Of a DNA stretch of 29,597 bases, positions 16,874 to 23,635 are shown piece after piece (within the stretch, counting starts at the first letter, position 1; each line of letters starts with the position of its first letter). The notes under the pieces were generated by a model, which saw only the letters and a program-made list of their open reading frames with translations, did not search any database and was not told the origin of the DNA. The position numbers were made by a program, and so were the translations under genes. This DNA is from Bacteroidota bacterium (GTDB lineage: Bacteria > Bacteroidota > Bacteroidia > Flavobacteriales > Weeksellaceae), in contig JAEZYN010000084.1 of assembly GCA_023419095.1 (NCBI GenBank), forward strand, positions 1-29,597. The letters run 5' to 3'.

Positions 16874-16892
16874 AGTATAAATAATTCATACT
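16874..16892. promoter_or_regulatory. Small inverted repeat upstream of apeA-like gene
   Basis: AGTAT (16874-16878) and ATACT (16888-16892) flank a 9-nt AT-rich spacer about 75 bp before the defence gene. It could be an operator or chance in AT-rich DNA. The rest of 16798-16967 shows only weak promoter-like runs (TACTTTTA) and no terminator. Confidence 0.25.
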
Positions 16893-16967
16893 TATATGCT
16901 GTAAGTCTGTTGGCTTTGTATGATTTAGTGATACATATAAAAGAGTTAGCAGAAAGCCTATAACACT

Positions 16968-18347
16968 ATGCGTGACAATATTGAATCAAATGGATTATGG
17001 TATTTACCTAGTTCTGAAGATGATAAAATTTCCGGTAAAATTTCATACTCTCAAGAACAAGGTATAATTTTAGAAACATTAGGCAGTTTTGGAGAAATTA
17101 AACAAATATTCTCAGATACTGATTATGCTATCATACTCGGCGTTCTTCAAAATGGTAAAAAAGTAACTCTTATTAATAATGCAATAACCTCAAGAACAGT
17201 AAATTTCCCAGGAATTCCAACGGTTAAATACATTAGCTCATACATGCTAATTGGTCAGCATTTTCATAATAAGGAAAATATCAATTTTAATGAAATATCT
17301 GTAGAATATCATAATTTAAAGAAGTGGACAAATATTTCAGGAATAGATAATGCACAATGGAGTAATACGGAAATTAGCTTACATTATTCATTGCCCGATG
17401 AAATAAATTTTAAAGTAAATAACTATGAAGCATTACTAAAATTTTCTGCTAGTCGAAGAAATGATAATTTTGGCATATTTTCATTAACTGAAGAAATTGA
17501 ATTTAAACTTGTAAATCAAAATGAAACATCAATTTTTGATATTCTAAGAGATTCATTAATTTTTCAAGGATTTTTAACATTTGCAACATTAGAAAGTTCT
17601 TATTCAAACAAAATACTACTAAGAAATAATAATGATTTTGAAACTTATAATAATAGTAAAATCTATCACGAAGTTGAATTACTTTATAAGTCAAAAATCA
17701 GCAAAAGTAAAAAACAAAAACACACCTTCGAGTTCCTATTCACATATAGTGATATCAAGAATAATTTTCAAAATATTATAGACAAATGGTATAAATATGA
17801 TCAAGAAATAGAACCCATTATTTATTTGTTCTTAAATTCATTTTATAGCCATAATACAATCTTTTCTGAAAATAAATTTTTAGAAATTATTCATGCTCTA
17901 GAAACTTTTCATCGAAGAACACACAAAAATTATGTAATTAGCAAAGCAGAGTATAGAAAACAAACAAAAGATATACTAGATTCGATTCCTCAAGAGCATA
18001 GAGATTGGTTGCAAGCCAAACTTAATTTTGGAAATGAACCGTCATTACATGAGCGATTAGTTGAATTACTCTCAGAAATAAAAGAGTTTAAAATCCTTCA
18101 AGAAATCATTTCAGATAATGACCAATTTATAAAAGATGTGAAAAATAGTAGAAATTATTATACACATTACGATAAAAGTTTAGAAAAAAAATATCTTAAA
18201 GGTTCAGCGTTATATTATTTAACAATGAAGCTGCGGATAGTACTGATTGTGCATCTTCTAATTTCTCTTGGTTTTGGAAAAGAAAAAATTAATCAAATCT
18301 TACAAAGACTAAAAGATCATCATTATAATTTCTTATTCCGTTCATAA
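16968..18347 (+). CDS. apeA: ApeA-type HEPN anti-phage protein
   Basis: 459 aa. The N-terminus has the ApeA N-terminal domain pattern GLWYLPSSEDDKISGKISY then GIILETLGSFG. A beta-rich middle follows, and a helical C-terminal HEPN domain (about residues 290-455) with FLEIIHALETFHRR. The HEPN ribonuclease motif R-x4-H is intact as RNYYTH, Arg395 to His400. ApeA was described as a single-gene anti-phage system; abortive RNA cleavage is the presumed mode. Base use is far from the neighbours: bases 17521-17580 contain 12 G/C of 60, against 32 of 60 for 15541-15600 inside sulP. That and its solitary position point to horizontal transfer. No partner gene, integrase or IS is seen beside it. The family call is by recognition of the motifs. 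Confidence 0.82.
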   Translation: MRDNIESNGLWYLPSSEDDKISGKISYSQEQGIILETLGSFGEIKQIFSDTDYAIILGVLQNGKKVTLINNAITSRTVNFPGIPTVKYISSYMLIGQHFHNKENINFNEISVEYHNLKKWTNISGIDNAQWSNTEISLHYSLPDEINFKVNNYEALLKFSASRRNDNFGIFSLTEEIEFKLVNQNETSIFDILRDSLIFQGFLTFATLESSYSNKILLRNNNDFETYNNSKIYHEVELLYKSKISKSKKQKHTFEFLFTYSDIKNNFQNIIDKWYKYDQEIEPIIYLFLNSFYSHNTIFSENKFLEIIHALETFHRRTHKNYVISKAEYRKQTKDILDSIPQEHRDWLQAKLNFGNEPSLHERLVELLSEIKEFKILQEIISDNDQFIKDVKNSRNYYTHYDKSLEKKYLKGSALYYLTMKLRIVLIVHLLISLGFGKEKINQILQRLKDHHYNFLFRS

Positions 18348-18579
18348 CCTAAGGCCTTCTGCTAAGATTGTATTGGCAAAATGCGGGAGGAAGACAAAAT
18401 TGAATTAATTGAAAAATTTATCCGCCGCTGCTTTTTCGTATTGATAATTTTTGAAATTTACCAATCCGAAAAAAAGCATCGGCTGCATTTAGTATAAATT
18501 GAACTTTTCGTTCCATTTAGCCCCCCTTCACCAATCCTTTTCCCCTTACCGCCAATTTTGTCAGTAAATACCGAAATAA
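18348..18579. other. Gap between apeA and a small ORF
   Basis: No convincing gene. A 38-codon ATG frame (18381-18497, starting MREEDKIELIEKFIRRC) is open and could be a remnant, but it is too short to support. CAATTTTG at 18553-18560 resembles a -7 box and could serve the small ORF at 18580. Confidence 0.4.
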
Positions 18580-18747
18580 ATAAAGGCTAAACAAATAAAG
18601 GTTTTTATATTATTAGTTTTACTATTTATTTTAACTTATCTCACTTATAAGCACTTGAATAGAATTATTCAAATTGATTCGTGCTTAGATAAAGGTGGAA
18701 GCTGGAACTATAAACTTGAGAAATATGAGTGTTTCCTGAAAGTTTAA
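18580..18747 (+). CDS. Small membrane peptide with CLDxGGSWNY motif, no standard start
   Basis: An open frame of 55 codons has a basic start (KAKQIK), a strong hydrophobic helix (VFILLVLLFILTYLTY), a short linker, and DSCLDKGGSWNYKLEKYEC, with two cysteines framing the motif. I recall small bacterial membrane proteins of unknown function with this C-L-D-x-G-G-x-W-N-Y-x-C pattern. No ATG, GTG or TTG lies before the helix. The frame opens after a TAA at 18577 with ATA at 18580, which would have to serve as the start, or the ATG has mutated and the gene is dead. A near-consensus -7 box (CAATTTTG, 18553-18560) lies 20 bases upstream. Its last codons run into the first unit of the 41-nt repeat array. 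Confidence 0.45.
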   Translation: MKAKQIKVFILLVLLFILTYLTYKHLNRIIQIDSCLDKGGSWNYKLEKYECFLKV

Positions 18748-18868
18748 AGCACCCGTGCGACAACCTTTCCGGTGTTCCGGAAAGTTCAAAGCACGCGTGT
18801 AATGACTTTTCCGGAACACCGGAAAGCGAAAAACACAGCTGCAACACCTTTTCCGGAAAATGAGCAGC
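18732..18868. repeat. Tandem array of about 41-nt hairpin-bearing repeats
   Basis: Four degenerate units start near 18732, 18766, 18807 and 18849. Units 2 and 3 are 41 and 42 nt. Each has TTTCCGG, a 4-nt spacer and CCGGAAA (a stem), then a run like CAAAGCACGCGTGT holding a second small dyad (GCACCCGTGC in unit 1). The first unit is diverged and the last is cut short. The array abuts the end of the hisE relic, whose frame reads on into it. Confidence 0.75.
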
Positions 18869-18878
18869 ACCGTCCCGA

Positions 18879-19031
18879 TTTGTGCTGTTTCTCCCGCGCT
18901 CTCAGCACCTCCTCAATCTCCTGCAGCCTGAAACTTTTGGCCTTCAGCAAAATCAGGTAGTGGTACAGTAAATCCGCGGCTTCATTCTTAAAGAGTTCGG
19001 CATCGTTATCTTTGGCTTCAATGACGAGTTC
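18879..19031 (-). pseudogene. hisIE: hisE relic: last 51 codons of phosphoribosyl-ATP pyrophosphatase
   Basis: The minus strand encodes ELVIEAKDND, then ELFKNEAADLLYHYLILLKAK and LQEIEEVLRAR, which is the C-terminal half of the HisE domain (family pattern GEE-x-x-ELVIEAKD...NEAADLL-x-H). HisE hydrolyses PRPP-linked ATP in step 2 of histidine synthesis. The N-terminal part of HisE and all of HisI are absent: directly upstream in the same frame is a TAA (19032-19034) and then hisG sequence. The natural stop also seems lost, as the frame continues into the 41-nt repeats. The fragment is intact in frame, so the loss looks fairly recent. It cannot be functional. Confidence 0.82.
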
Positions 19032-19250
19032 TTAGGAAATCGCTACATTTTTCCCATTAAAAAAACCAATTCCGGTATTGTATACATCTTTCGGAACCGC
19101 CCGACTCAGGCGGCAGCCAGAAAAGTTGAGTTTTTCAGCCACGCGGATTCTTTTCTGGCTTTCAAGGAACACATTTCCACTGATGATGCCGATCTGCGCC
19201 ACATTCTGCTCTACATACTGCGGAATATTATCTGCACTAAAAAACTTTAA
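19032..19250 (-). pseudogene. hisG: hisG relic: middle section of ATP phosphoribosyltransferase
   Basis: About 71 sense codons on the minus strand match HisG from roughly residue 60 to 130: NIPQYVEQNVAQIGII (family DIP-x-x-V-x-x-G-V-x-D-LGIIGENV), then KLNFSGCRLSRAVPKD (family LGFGKCRLSLAVPKD) and FFNGKNVAIS (family NGK-x-IATSYP). HisG starts histidine synthesis from ATP and PRPP. The N-terminal ~55 residues are missing (an in-frame stop lies at 19260-19262) and the C-terminal two thirds are replaced, after VAIS and a TAA, by hisE sequence. Some family residues are eroded, for example ISGNV for the usual IGENV. The divergent gene at 19362 keeps its promoter, so the 5' damage stops short of it. 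Confidence 0.82.
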
Positions 19251-19302
19251 AATAAATTTTTAAAATCATCAGTCAAATTCAAAAAACAAAAGTGAAATTA
19301 AG

Positions 19303-19310
19303 TATATTTG
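19303..19310 (+). promoter_or_regulatory. -7 box of zinc-ribbon gene promoter
   Basis: TATATTTG, an exact TAnnTTTG match, about 50 nt before the ATG at 19362. No clear TTG is seen at -33. Confidence 0.5.
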
Positions 19311-19361
19311 AGTAAACATACCCGGTTCATTTTAAACTACTTAAGGCGTAAATAAGCAAAG

Positions 19362-19709
19362 ATGGAACATTGTCTTGAATGTAACGAAAAAATCATCGGA
19401 CGCAGCGACAAAAAGTTCTGCAATGACGGCTGCCGGAATGCCTACAATAACAAGCATAACAAGGATTCGTCGAACCTGATGCGCAACATCAACAATAAAC
19501 TGCGCAAGAATCACCGCATACTTTCGGAACAGAAATTTGTTGAGGGCAAAGCAAAAACCACACGCAGCAAGTTGGCTTCCGAAGGCTTCGATTTCGAATA
19601 TTTCACGAGCCTTAAAATCTATAAAAACGGTGCCGAATACCGCTTTGTGTATGACATCGGTTACAAGCTTCTTGAGGAAGACTGGATACTGCTGGTGCGC
19701 AAGGAGTGA
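19362..19709 (+). CDS. Small zinc-ribbon protein of unknown function
   Basis: 115 aa. The N-terminus carries a treble-clef-like metal site, HCLECNEKIIGRSDKKFCNDGCRNAYNN: CxxC, then 13 residues, then CxxxC. This is similar to the DUF2116-type zinc fingers that bind nucleic acid. The middle is basic and helical (LMRNINNKLRKNHRIL), and the C-terminus is beta-like (YRFVYDIGYKLLEEDWILLVRKE). I recognise it only as a conserved Bacteroidota protein without known function. It is transcribed away from the his relic from its own promoter and followed by tRNA-Pro. Confidence 0.8.
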   Translation: MEHCLECNEKIIGRSDKKFCNDGCRNAYNNKHNKDSSNLMRNINNKLRKNHRILSEQKFVEGKAKTTRSKLASEGFDFEYFTSLKIYKNGAEYRFVYDIGYKLLEEDWILLVRKE

Positions 19710-19794
19710 TTGCACTGCGGACTCAAATTTATTGCATGAAAAAATTTGTAGCTGGCTTTTTGCTTAAAAACAAAAATTAGAACCCAAAATCAGC

Positions 19795-19825
19795 TTGCAA
19801 AATTATCATCAAATCCTTATTTTTG
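19795..19825 (+). promoter_or_regulatory. Promoter of tRNA-Pro
   Basis: TTG (19795-19797), 20 bases, TATTTTTG (19818-19825). This is a close match to the Bacteroidota consensus, ending 9 bases before the mature tRNA. Confidence 0.75.
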
Positions 19826-19834
19826 CCGCTGTTT

Positions 19835-19908
19835 CGGGATGTAGCGCAGCCCGGTAGCGTACTTGCATGGGGTGCAAGGGGTCGCTGGTTCGAATCCAGT
19901 CATCCCGA
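19835..19908 (+). tRNA. tRNA-Pro (anticodon GGG)
   Basis: Acceptor arms CGGGATG (19835-19841) and CATCCCG (19901-19907) pair perfectly, with discriminator A at 19908. The anticodon stem CTTGC/GCAAG encloses loop ATGGGGT, giving anticodon GGG. The T arm is CTGGTTCGAATCCAG. CCA is not encoded. It has its own promoter and terminator. Confidence 0.97.
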
Positions 19909-19919
19909 CAAACAAAAAA

Positions 19920-19945
19920 AGAGCAGTGATTCACTGCTCTTTTTG
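19920..19945. terminator. Bidirectional terminator between tRNA-Pro and cvfB
   Basis: AGAGCAGTG (19920-19928) and CACTGCTCT (19932-19940) pair perfectly around a 3-nt loop, with A run before and T run after, serving both converging transcripts. Confidence 0.9.
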
Positions 19946-19957
19946 TATTTATTCAAT

Positions 19958-20800
19958 CTAATTTTCTTCAGCTTCATCAATCAACCGAATTTTATCTTCA
20001 AAAATTTCAATTTTCTTATCCCGGTAAAGTCCGCCGATCGCTTTCTTGAAGTTTTTCTTGCTCATTTGAAGTTCTTCTTTGATCTCTTCAGGCTCAGATT
20101 TGTCCGAAAGGTAAAGCAGACCATAGTTTTCTTTCAGTTTCTGCAAGATGATCTGCTGGAACTCATCGATATTCTCATAACCCTGCGGCTGCAGCGACAC
20201 ATCGATTTTTCCGTCCTCGCGAATGGTTTTTATATAACCGGTCTCTTCAGATAGTGGGAAAAGTTTTTTGTAAACGTCGGAGGCATAGACGAGTCCGATA
20301 TATTTTTGGTTAATGACCACATTCCAGCCCAGTTCGCTTTCGCCCATGATGATCAGGTTTACTTTATCACCCGCACGAAACGGCAGATCTTGATACGTCG
20401 GATTTCGTTTGAATGTGGTGGTTCCGGTGATCAGGCCTAAAGTTTCATCCACATAAACATGGACAAGATAACGCCGGCCTTCGATTATTTTCTGCTTCTG
20501 CTGTTTGTACGGGATGAAAAGGTCTTTGATGATTCCCCAGTCCATAAAAGCGCCACTCGGCAAACTCTGCACACAGGACATCACCGCGAATTCACCGACT
20601 TCAGCATTTGGTTTTTCGGTCGTCGCTTTCAGTTTATCGTCATCCTGATACACAAAAACCTCCATTTCATCACCGATTTGAGCACTTTCTAAGGCGAAAA
20701 TCTTCGGAAGAAACGCGCGTTCTCCATTTTTATCCTCGAGGAAAAGTCCGGAGTAATTTTTTTCTGCGATTTTTAGTGTTTGGGTTTTACCTGGAATCAT
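19958..20800 (-). CDS. cvfB: CvfB-type S1 RNA-binding protein
   Basis: 280 aa. The YitL/CvfB architecture is three OB/S1-like domains followed by a winged helix. The first begins MIPGKTQTLKIAEKNYSGLFL; the second has GEFAVMSCVQSLPSGAFMDWG and KDLFIPYKQQK; the third has AGDKVNLIIMGESELGWNVVIN, YIGLVYASDV and GYIKTIREDGKIDVSLQP. The C-terminal part (SEPEEIKEELQMSKKNFKKAIGGLY) is the winged-helix signature. In Staphylococcus CvfB binds RNA and affects virulence gene expression; in Bacteroidota the role is uncharacterised. Start ATG 20800 lies about 23 bases after a perfect -7 box. Shares a bidirectional terminator with tRNA-Pro. Confidence 0.9.
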   Translation of the reverse strand: MIPGKTQTLKIAEKNYSGLFLEDKNGERAFLPKIFALESAQIGDEMEVFVYQDDDKLKATTEKPNAEVGEFAVMSCVQSLPSGAFMDWGIIKDLFIPYKQQKQKIIEGRRYLVHVYVDETLGLITGTTTFKRNPTYQDLPFRAGDKVNLIIMGESELGWNVVINQKYIGLVYASDVYKKLFPLSEETGYIKTIREDGKIDVSLQPQGYENIDEFQQIILQKLKENYGLLYLSDKSEPEEIKEELQMSKKNFKKAIGGLYRDKKIEIFEDKIRLIDEAEEN

Positions 20801-20822
20801 AATACGTAAAAGTAAGAATGCG

Positions 20823-20830
20823 CAAAGGTA
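20823..20830 (-). promoter_or_regulatory. -7 box of cvfB promoter
   Basis: The minus strand reads TACCTTTG, an exact TAnnTTTG match, 22 nt before the start codon. There is no TTG at the expected -33. Confidence 0.55.
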
Positions 20831-20866
20831 TAAAATCTAAAGGAACAGGAATTGCTGATCTGAAGC

Positions 20867-21070
20867 ATGCCTTCCTCCGTTATCCGTAAATATTATTATA
20901 AAGCCGAACTTGAGATCCTGCGTATCTTTTACGTTTCAGGCGCGGTTTACGATTATATGGAGGTGCCACAAGAAGTTTTCGATGAGTTCCGGGCGGCTTT
21001 TTCAAAAGGAACTTATCTGAATAAAAAGATTAAACCTTTTTTTAAATACGAGAAAGTCAGGGATGCTTAA
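20867..21070 (+). CDS. KTSC domain protein
   Basis: 67 aa, consisting wholly of a KTSC domain. It has the opening PSSVIRKYYYKAELEILRI, the central SGAVYDYMEVP and the closing AFSKGTYLNKKIKPFF that contains the family name motif (K-G-T-Y-x-N). These are small proteins of unknown function, sometimes fused to lysyl-tRNA synthetase or nuclease domains. It diverges from cvfB across about 66 bases. The 21-bp minisatellite begins 45 bases after its stop. Confidence 0.9.
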   Translation: MPSSVIRKYYYKAELEILRIFYVSGAVYDYMEVPQEVFDEFRAAFSKGTYLNKKIKPFFKYEKVRDA

Positions 21071-21114
21071 ATAAAATCGCGCGTGCGTGCAACACAGACC
21101 TGCAGGCATCAGAA

Positions 21115-21282
21115 GTGATTCCGCAACCTACAGAAATGATTCCGCAACCTGCAGAAATGGTTCCGCAACCTGCAGAAATGGCTCCGCATCCTACAGAAAT
21201 GGTTCCGCAACCGACAGAAATGGTTCCGCAACCTACAGAAATGGCTCCGCAACACACAGAAATGGCTCCGCAACACACAGAA
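21115..21282. repeat. 21-bp minisatellite, eight tandem units
   Basis: Eight contiguous 21-nt units run from 21115 to 21282 on the pattern ATGGTTCCGCAACCTACAG followed by AA, with variants at the third, fifth and thirteenth positions (GTT, GCT or ATT; CAACCTACA or CAACACACA). Many units contain GGTTCCGCAACC, itself a small dyad. Because 21 is a multiple of 3, several frames stay open through it. A partial ninth unit (ATGGC) precedes the inverted unit. Confidence 0.9.
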
Positions 21283-21296
21283 ATGGCAAAACAATA

Positions 21297-21316
21297 TTGC
21301 GGAACGATTTCTGTAG
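21297..21316. repeat. Inverted copy of the minisatellite unit
   Basis: The reverse complement of this 20-mer reads CTACAGAAATCGTTCCGCAA, one base different from the direct-unit junction CTACAGAAATGGTTCCGCAA (for example around 21194-21213). It can pair with the units upstream to form a long hairpin. Confidence 0.75.
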
Positions 21317-21463
21317 ATGATTATTCAAATACTTCATCAATATTTAAAACTTTTAATAATAAAACAACATTAAATTTATTACATCAGCAAAATAAATACT
21401 TAGAGTTACTGCTAGTCAATGATGATTATCAAACTCTTTTGCTCCACATAGTGGTAAGACTAA
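21317..21463. other. AT-rich stretch between minisatellite and lpd terminator
   Basis: No gene, promoter or repeat could be supported in this AT-rich stretch. Together with the minisatellite it makes up most of the 447-bp gap 21071-21517. Confidence 0.5.
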
Positions 21464-21496
21464 GTACAAAAAAAGAGAAGCCGAAACTTCTCTTTT
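21464..21496 (-). terminator. Intrinsic terminator after lpd
   Basis: AAAAGAGAAG (21471-21480) and CTTCTCTTTT (21487-21496) are perfect arms around a 6-nt loop; on the minus strand the hairpin is followed by a T run. Confidence 0.85.
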
Positions 21497-21517
21497 ATAT
21501 TTATATTAAACTAAAAT

Positions 21518-22921
21518 CTACATGTGGATCGCAATCTTACCGGTTGCATCCAGCGCAGCTTCTTTAATGGCTTCAGCAAATGTTGGGTGTGCATGCGACA
21601 TTCTTGCAATATCTTCAGCACTTGAACGGAATTCCATTGCGGTTACCGCAGCGGCAATCATATCTGCAGCTCTGGCCCCGATCATGTGTACGCCCAAAAC
21701 CTCATCGGTTTTTTCGTCCGCAATAATCTTGATGAACCCGTCAATGTCACCGGAAGCACGGCTTCTGCCCAAAGCACGCATCGGGAAATTACCCACTTTT
21801 ATCGCCACACCTTCTGCTTTCAGCTGCTCTTCGGTTTTCCCTACCGCAGCCACTTCCGGCCAGGTATAAACAACGCCCGGAATGAGGTTATAATTGATGT
21901 GTGGTTTTTGACCGGCAAGCTGCTCCGCTACCAAAACGCCTTCTTCGGAGGCTTTGTGCGCAAGCATTGCACCTGCCACTACATCACCGATCGCGTAGAT
22001 ATTCGAAACATTGGTCTGAAGGTGTTCGTTGGTTTTCACGCGTCCTCTTTCATCCAGATCAACACCCGCTTTTTCGAGCGCAAGGCCGTCGGTATACGGT
22101 TTTCTGCCCACAGAAACCAGAACGTAATCGCCTTCTACAACTACTTCCTCGCCTTTTTTGTCTTTCGCAGTCACTTTTACACTGTCGCCGTTTCTTTCCA
22201 CAGCCTGAACTGCGGTTGAAAGCATGAACTTGATGCCCTGTTTTCTAAGTACTTTGTTAAGTTCTTTTGAAAGCGCGCCGTCCATTGTCGGGATAATTTT
22301 ATCCATAAACTCAACAACGGTAACATCAGACCCTAATCTTTTATAAACAGAACCCAGTTCAAGACCAATTACACCGCCGCCAATCACGACAAGATGTTTC
22401 GGAATTTCTTTCAGTTCCAAAGCTTCAGTGGAGGTGATTACACGTTCTTTATCCAAACTGATGAAAGGCAAAGAACTTGGTTTTGAACCGGTCGCGATAA
22501 TGGTATATTTCGAGTCGATGGTTTCGCTTGAACCATCATTTTTAGTCACTTTTATTTGAGTGGCAGATTCAAAACTACCTATGCCTTCGAATACGGTAAT
22601 TTTGTTTTTGTCCATCAGGAATTGGATCCCTTTGGTGGTTTGCTCCACCACTTCATTTTTTCTCGCAATCATTCGGGCGAGGTCAGCTTTTGGCTCATCG
22701 ATGATGATACCGTGGTTGGCGAAAGTGTGTTTCGCGTTTTCGAAATGTTCCGAACTGTCCAGCAAAGCTTTGGAAGGGATACAGCCTACGTTCAGACAGG
22801 TACCGCCCATCGTGGGATATTTCTCAATAATTGCAGTTTTGAAACCCAGCTGCGCACAGCGGATCGCAGCAACATATCCTCCAGGTCCCGAACCGATAAC
22901 GGTAACATCGAATTGACTCAT
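21518..22921 (-). CDS. lpdA: Dihydrolipoyl dehydrogenase (E3)
   Basis: Flavoprotein that reoxidises the lipoyl groups of the pyruvate, 2-oxoglutarate or branched-chain dehydrogenase complexes with NAD+. The FAD-binding VTVIGSGPGGYVAAIRCAQLG is at the N-terminus. The redox disulfide is Cys42 and Cys47 in GGTCLNVGCIPSKALL. The NAD-binding VVIGGGVIGLELGSVYKRLG is central, IYAIGDV is the second FAD motif, and the catalytic pair His445 and Glu450 lie in HAHPTFAEA. The 467-aa length is standard. No E1 or E2 genes are adjacent, so the partner complex is not indicated. A TAATTTCG, one base from the -7 consensus, lies upstream. Confidence 0.97.
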   Translation of the reverse strand: MSQFDVTVIGSGPGGYVAAIRCAQLGFKTAIIEKYPTMGGTCLNVGCIPSKALLDSSEHFENAKHTFANHGIIIDEPKADLARMIARKNEVVEQTTKGIQFLMDKNKITVFEGIGSFESATQIKVTKNDGSSETIDSKYTIIATGSKPSSLPFISLDKERVITSTEALELKEIPKHLVVIGGGVIGLELGSVYKRLGSDVTVVEFMDKIIPTMDGALSKELNKVLRKQGIKFMLSTAVQAVERNGDSVKVTAKDKKGEEVVVEGDYVLVSVGRKPYTDGLALEKAGVDLDERGRVKTNEHLQTNVSNIYAIGDVVAGAMLAHKASEEGVLVAEQLAGQKPHINYNLIPGVVYTWPEVAAVGKTEEQLKAEGVAIKVGNFPMRALGRSRASGDIDGFIKIIADEKTDEVLGVHMIGARAADMIAAAVTAMEFRSSAEDIARMSHAHPTFAEAIKEAALDATGKIAIHM

Positions 22922-23123
22922 TTTTATTTGAATTTGATTTTTAAACTTTAGCTAAGTGTCGCGAAATTACGAAATTTTTGCCTTTGGCTTTAAGCGTTTT
23001 AAACTTTAAATATATTTTACTCAACACCACACGATCACGATGATGCGGAACTTTTCAGCTTCGCGAAATATGCCGCTGTGTTTATGTTTAAGTATAAAAA
23101 CACATCCAAATTTATTTTTTAAA

Positions 23124-23131
23124 TACATTTG
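23124..23131 (+). promoter_or_regulatory. -7 box of the DUF1569 operon (decides its start)
   Basis: TACATTTG, an exact TAnnTTTG match. A TTG inside this box (23129) opens the longest frame, but it cannot be the start; the ATG at 23150 gives a leader of about 15 nt. Confidence 0.65.
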
Positions 23132-23149
23132 TTTAAAATAAACTTAGTC

Positions 23150-23605
23150 ATGCAGAACATTTTCGACGCAGCCACCGCGCAGGATTACATCGCGAGAATC
23201 AATAAACTTACACCGGAAACCACTCCAAAGTGGGGTGTGATGTCCGCCGACCAGGTGCTGGCGCACCTTAATGTAGCCTATGAACTTGCATTCGAGCCGC
23301 AAAAATTTAAAAAAATGAATGGCATCGCAAGGTTTATCATGAAAAATTTCGTGAAATCAAAAGTGGTCGGCGAAAAATCTTACCCGCAAAACGGACCTAC
23401 CAGCCCGCTTTTCAAGATTGCCGGCAACAAAGATTTCGATGCCGAAAAGAAAAAACTCATTGGTTTCATCCAGAAGACACAGCAGCTGGGCCGCGAGGCG
23501 TTTGACGGCAAAGAAAACCATTCATTTGGAAAACTTACCGCGCAGGAATGGAATAATATGTTTGCCAAACATCTGAACCATCATCTGCAGCAGTTCGGCG
23601 TTTAA
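23150..23605 (+). CDS. DUF1569 (DinB-like fold) protein
   Basis: 151 aa from ATG 23150. The pattern TPETTPKWGVMSADQVLAHLN resembles the DinB-like four-helix bundle entry (W-x-M-x-x-x-Q-x-x-x-H), and NMFAKHLNHHLQQFG near the C-terminus supplies further histidines, so a metal site is plausible. The middle holds GEKSYPQNGPTSPLFK and a lysine-rich helix. The family has no established function. It is the first gene of a three-gene operon; the next starts 30 bases on. It is divergent from lpd. Confidence 0.87.
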   Translation: MQNIFDAATAQDYIARINKLTPETTPKWGVMSADQVLAHLNVAYELAFEPQKFKKMNGIARFIMKNFVKSKVVGEKSYPQNGPTSPLFKIAGNKDFDAEKKKLIGFIQKTQQLGREAFDGKENHSFGKLTAQEWNNMFAKHLNHHLQQFGV

Positions 23606-23635
23606 AAAATCAAAATAAACTAAAAAACCAATCTT

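Noticed and set aside
18381..18497. 38-codon ATG frame after apeA as an apeA partner
   Set aside because: Too short, no recognised motif, no promoter of its own; mentioned only in the gap note.
18732..18868. CRISPR-like array
   Set aside because: Units follow one another with no unique spacers, there are no cas genes, and units are degenerate. The same applies to the 21-bp array.
18665..18960. Several 60-codon frames in both strands across the 41-nt repeats
   Set aside because: They are by-products of repeat structure; they cross the array and the hisE relic and have no family likeness.
19341..19715. 124-codon frame antisense to the zinc-ribbon gene
   Set aside because: The plus strand has the Cys-pair metal site and a -7 promoter box; the antisense frame has neither.
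19835..19908. tRNA-Pro as the attachment site of the variable locus
   Set aside because: No copy of the tRNA 3' end was found near the left side of the locus, there is no integrase, and core-like sequence (the zinc-ribbon gene) separates them.
19823..20254. 143-codon frame running through tRNA-Pro
   Set aside because: It overlaps the tRNA, its terminator and the antisense of cvfB, with no start context.
21115..21567. 150-codon plus-strand frame made of PQPTEM-type heptad repeats
   Set aside because: The 21-bp repeat keeps several frames open by arithmetic. The frame has only a GTG start, no promoter, runs through the lpd terminator and overlaps the 3' end of lpd.
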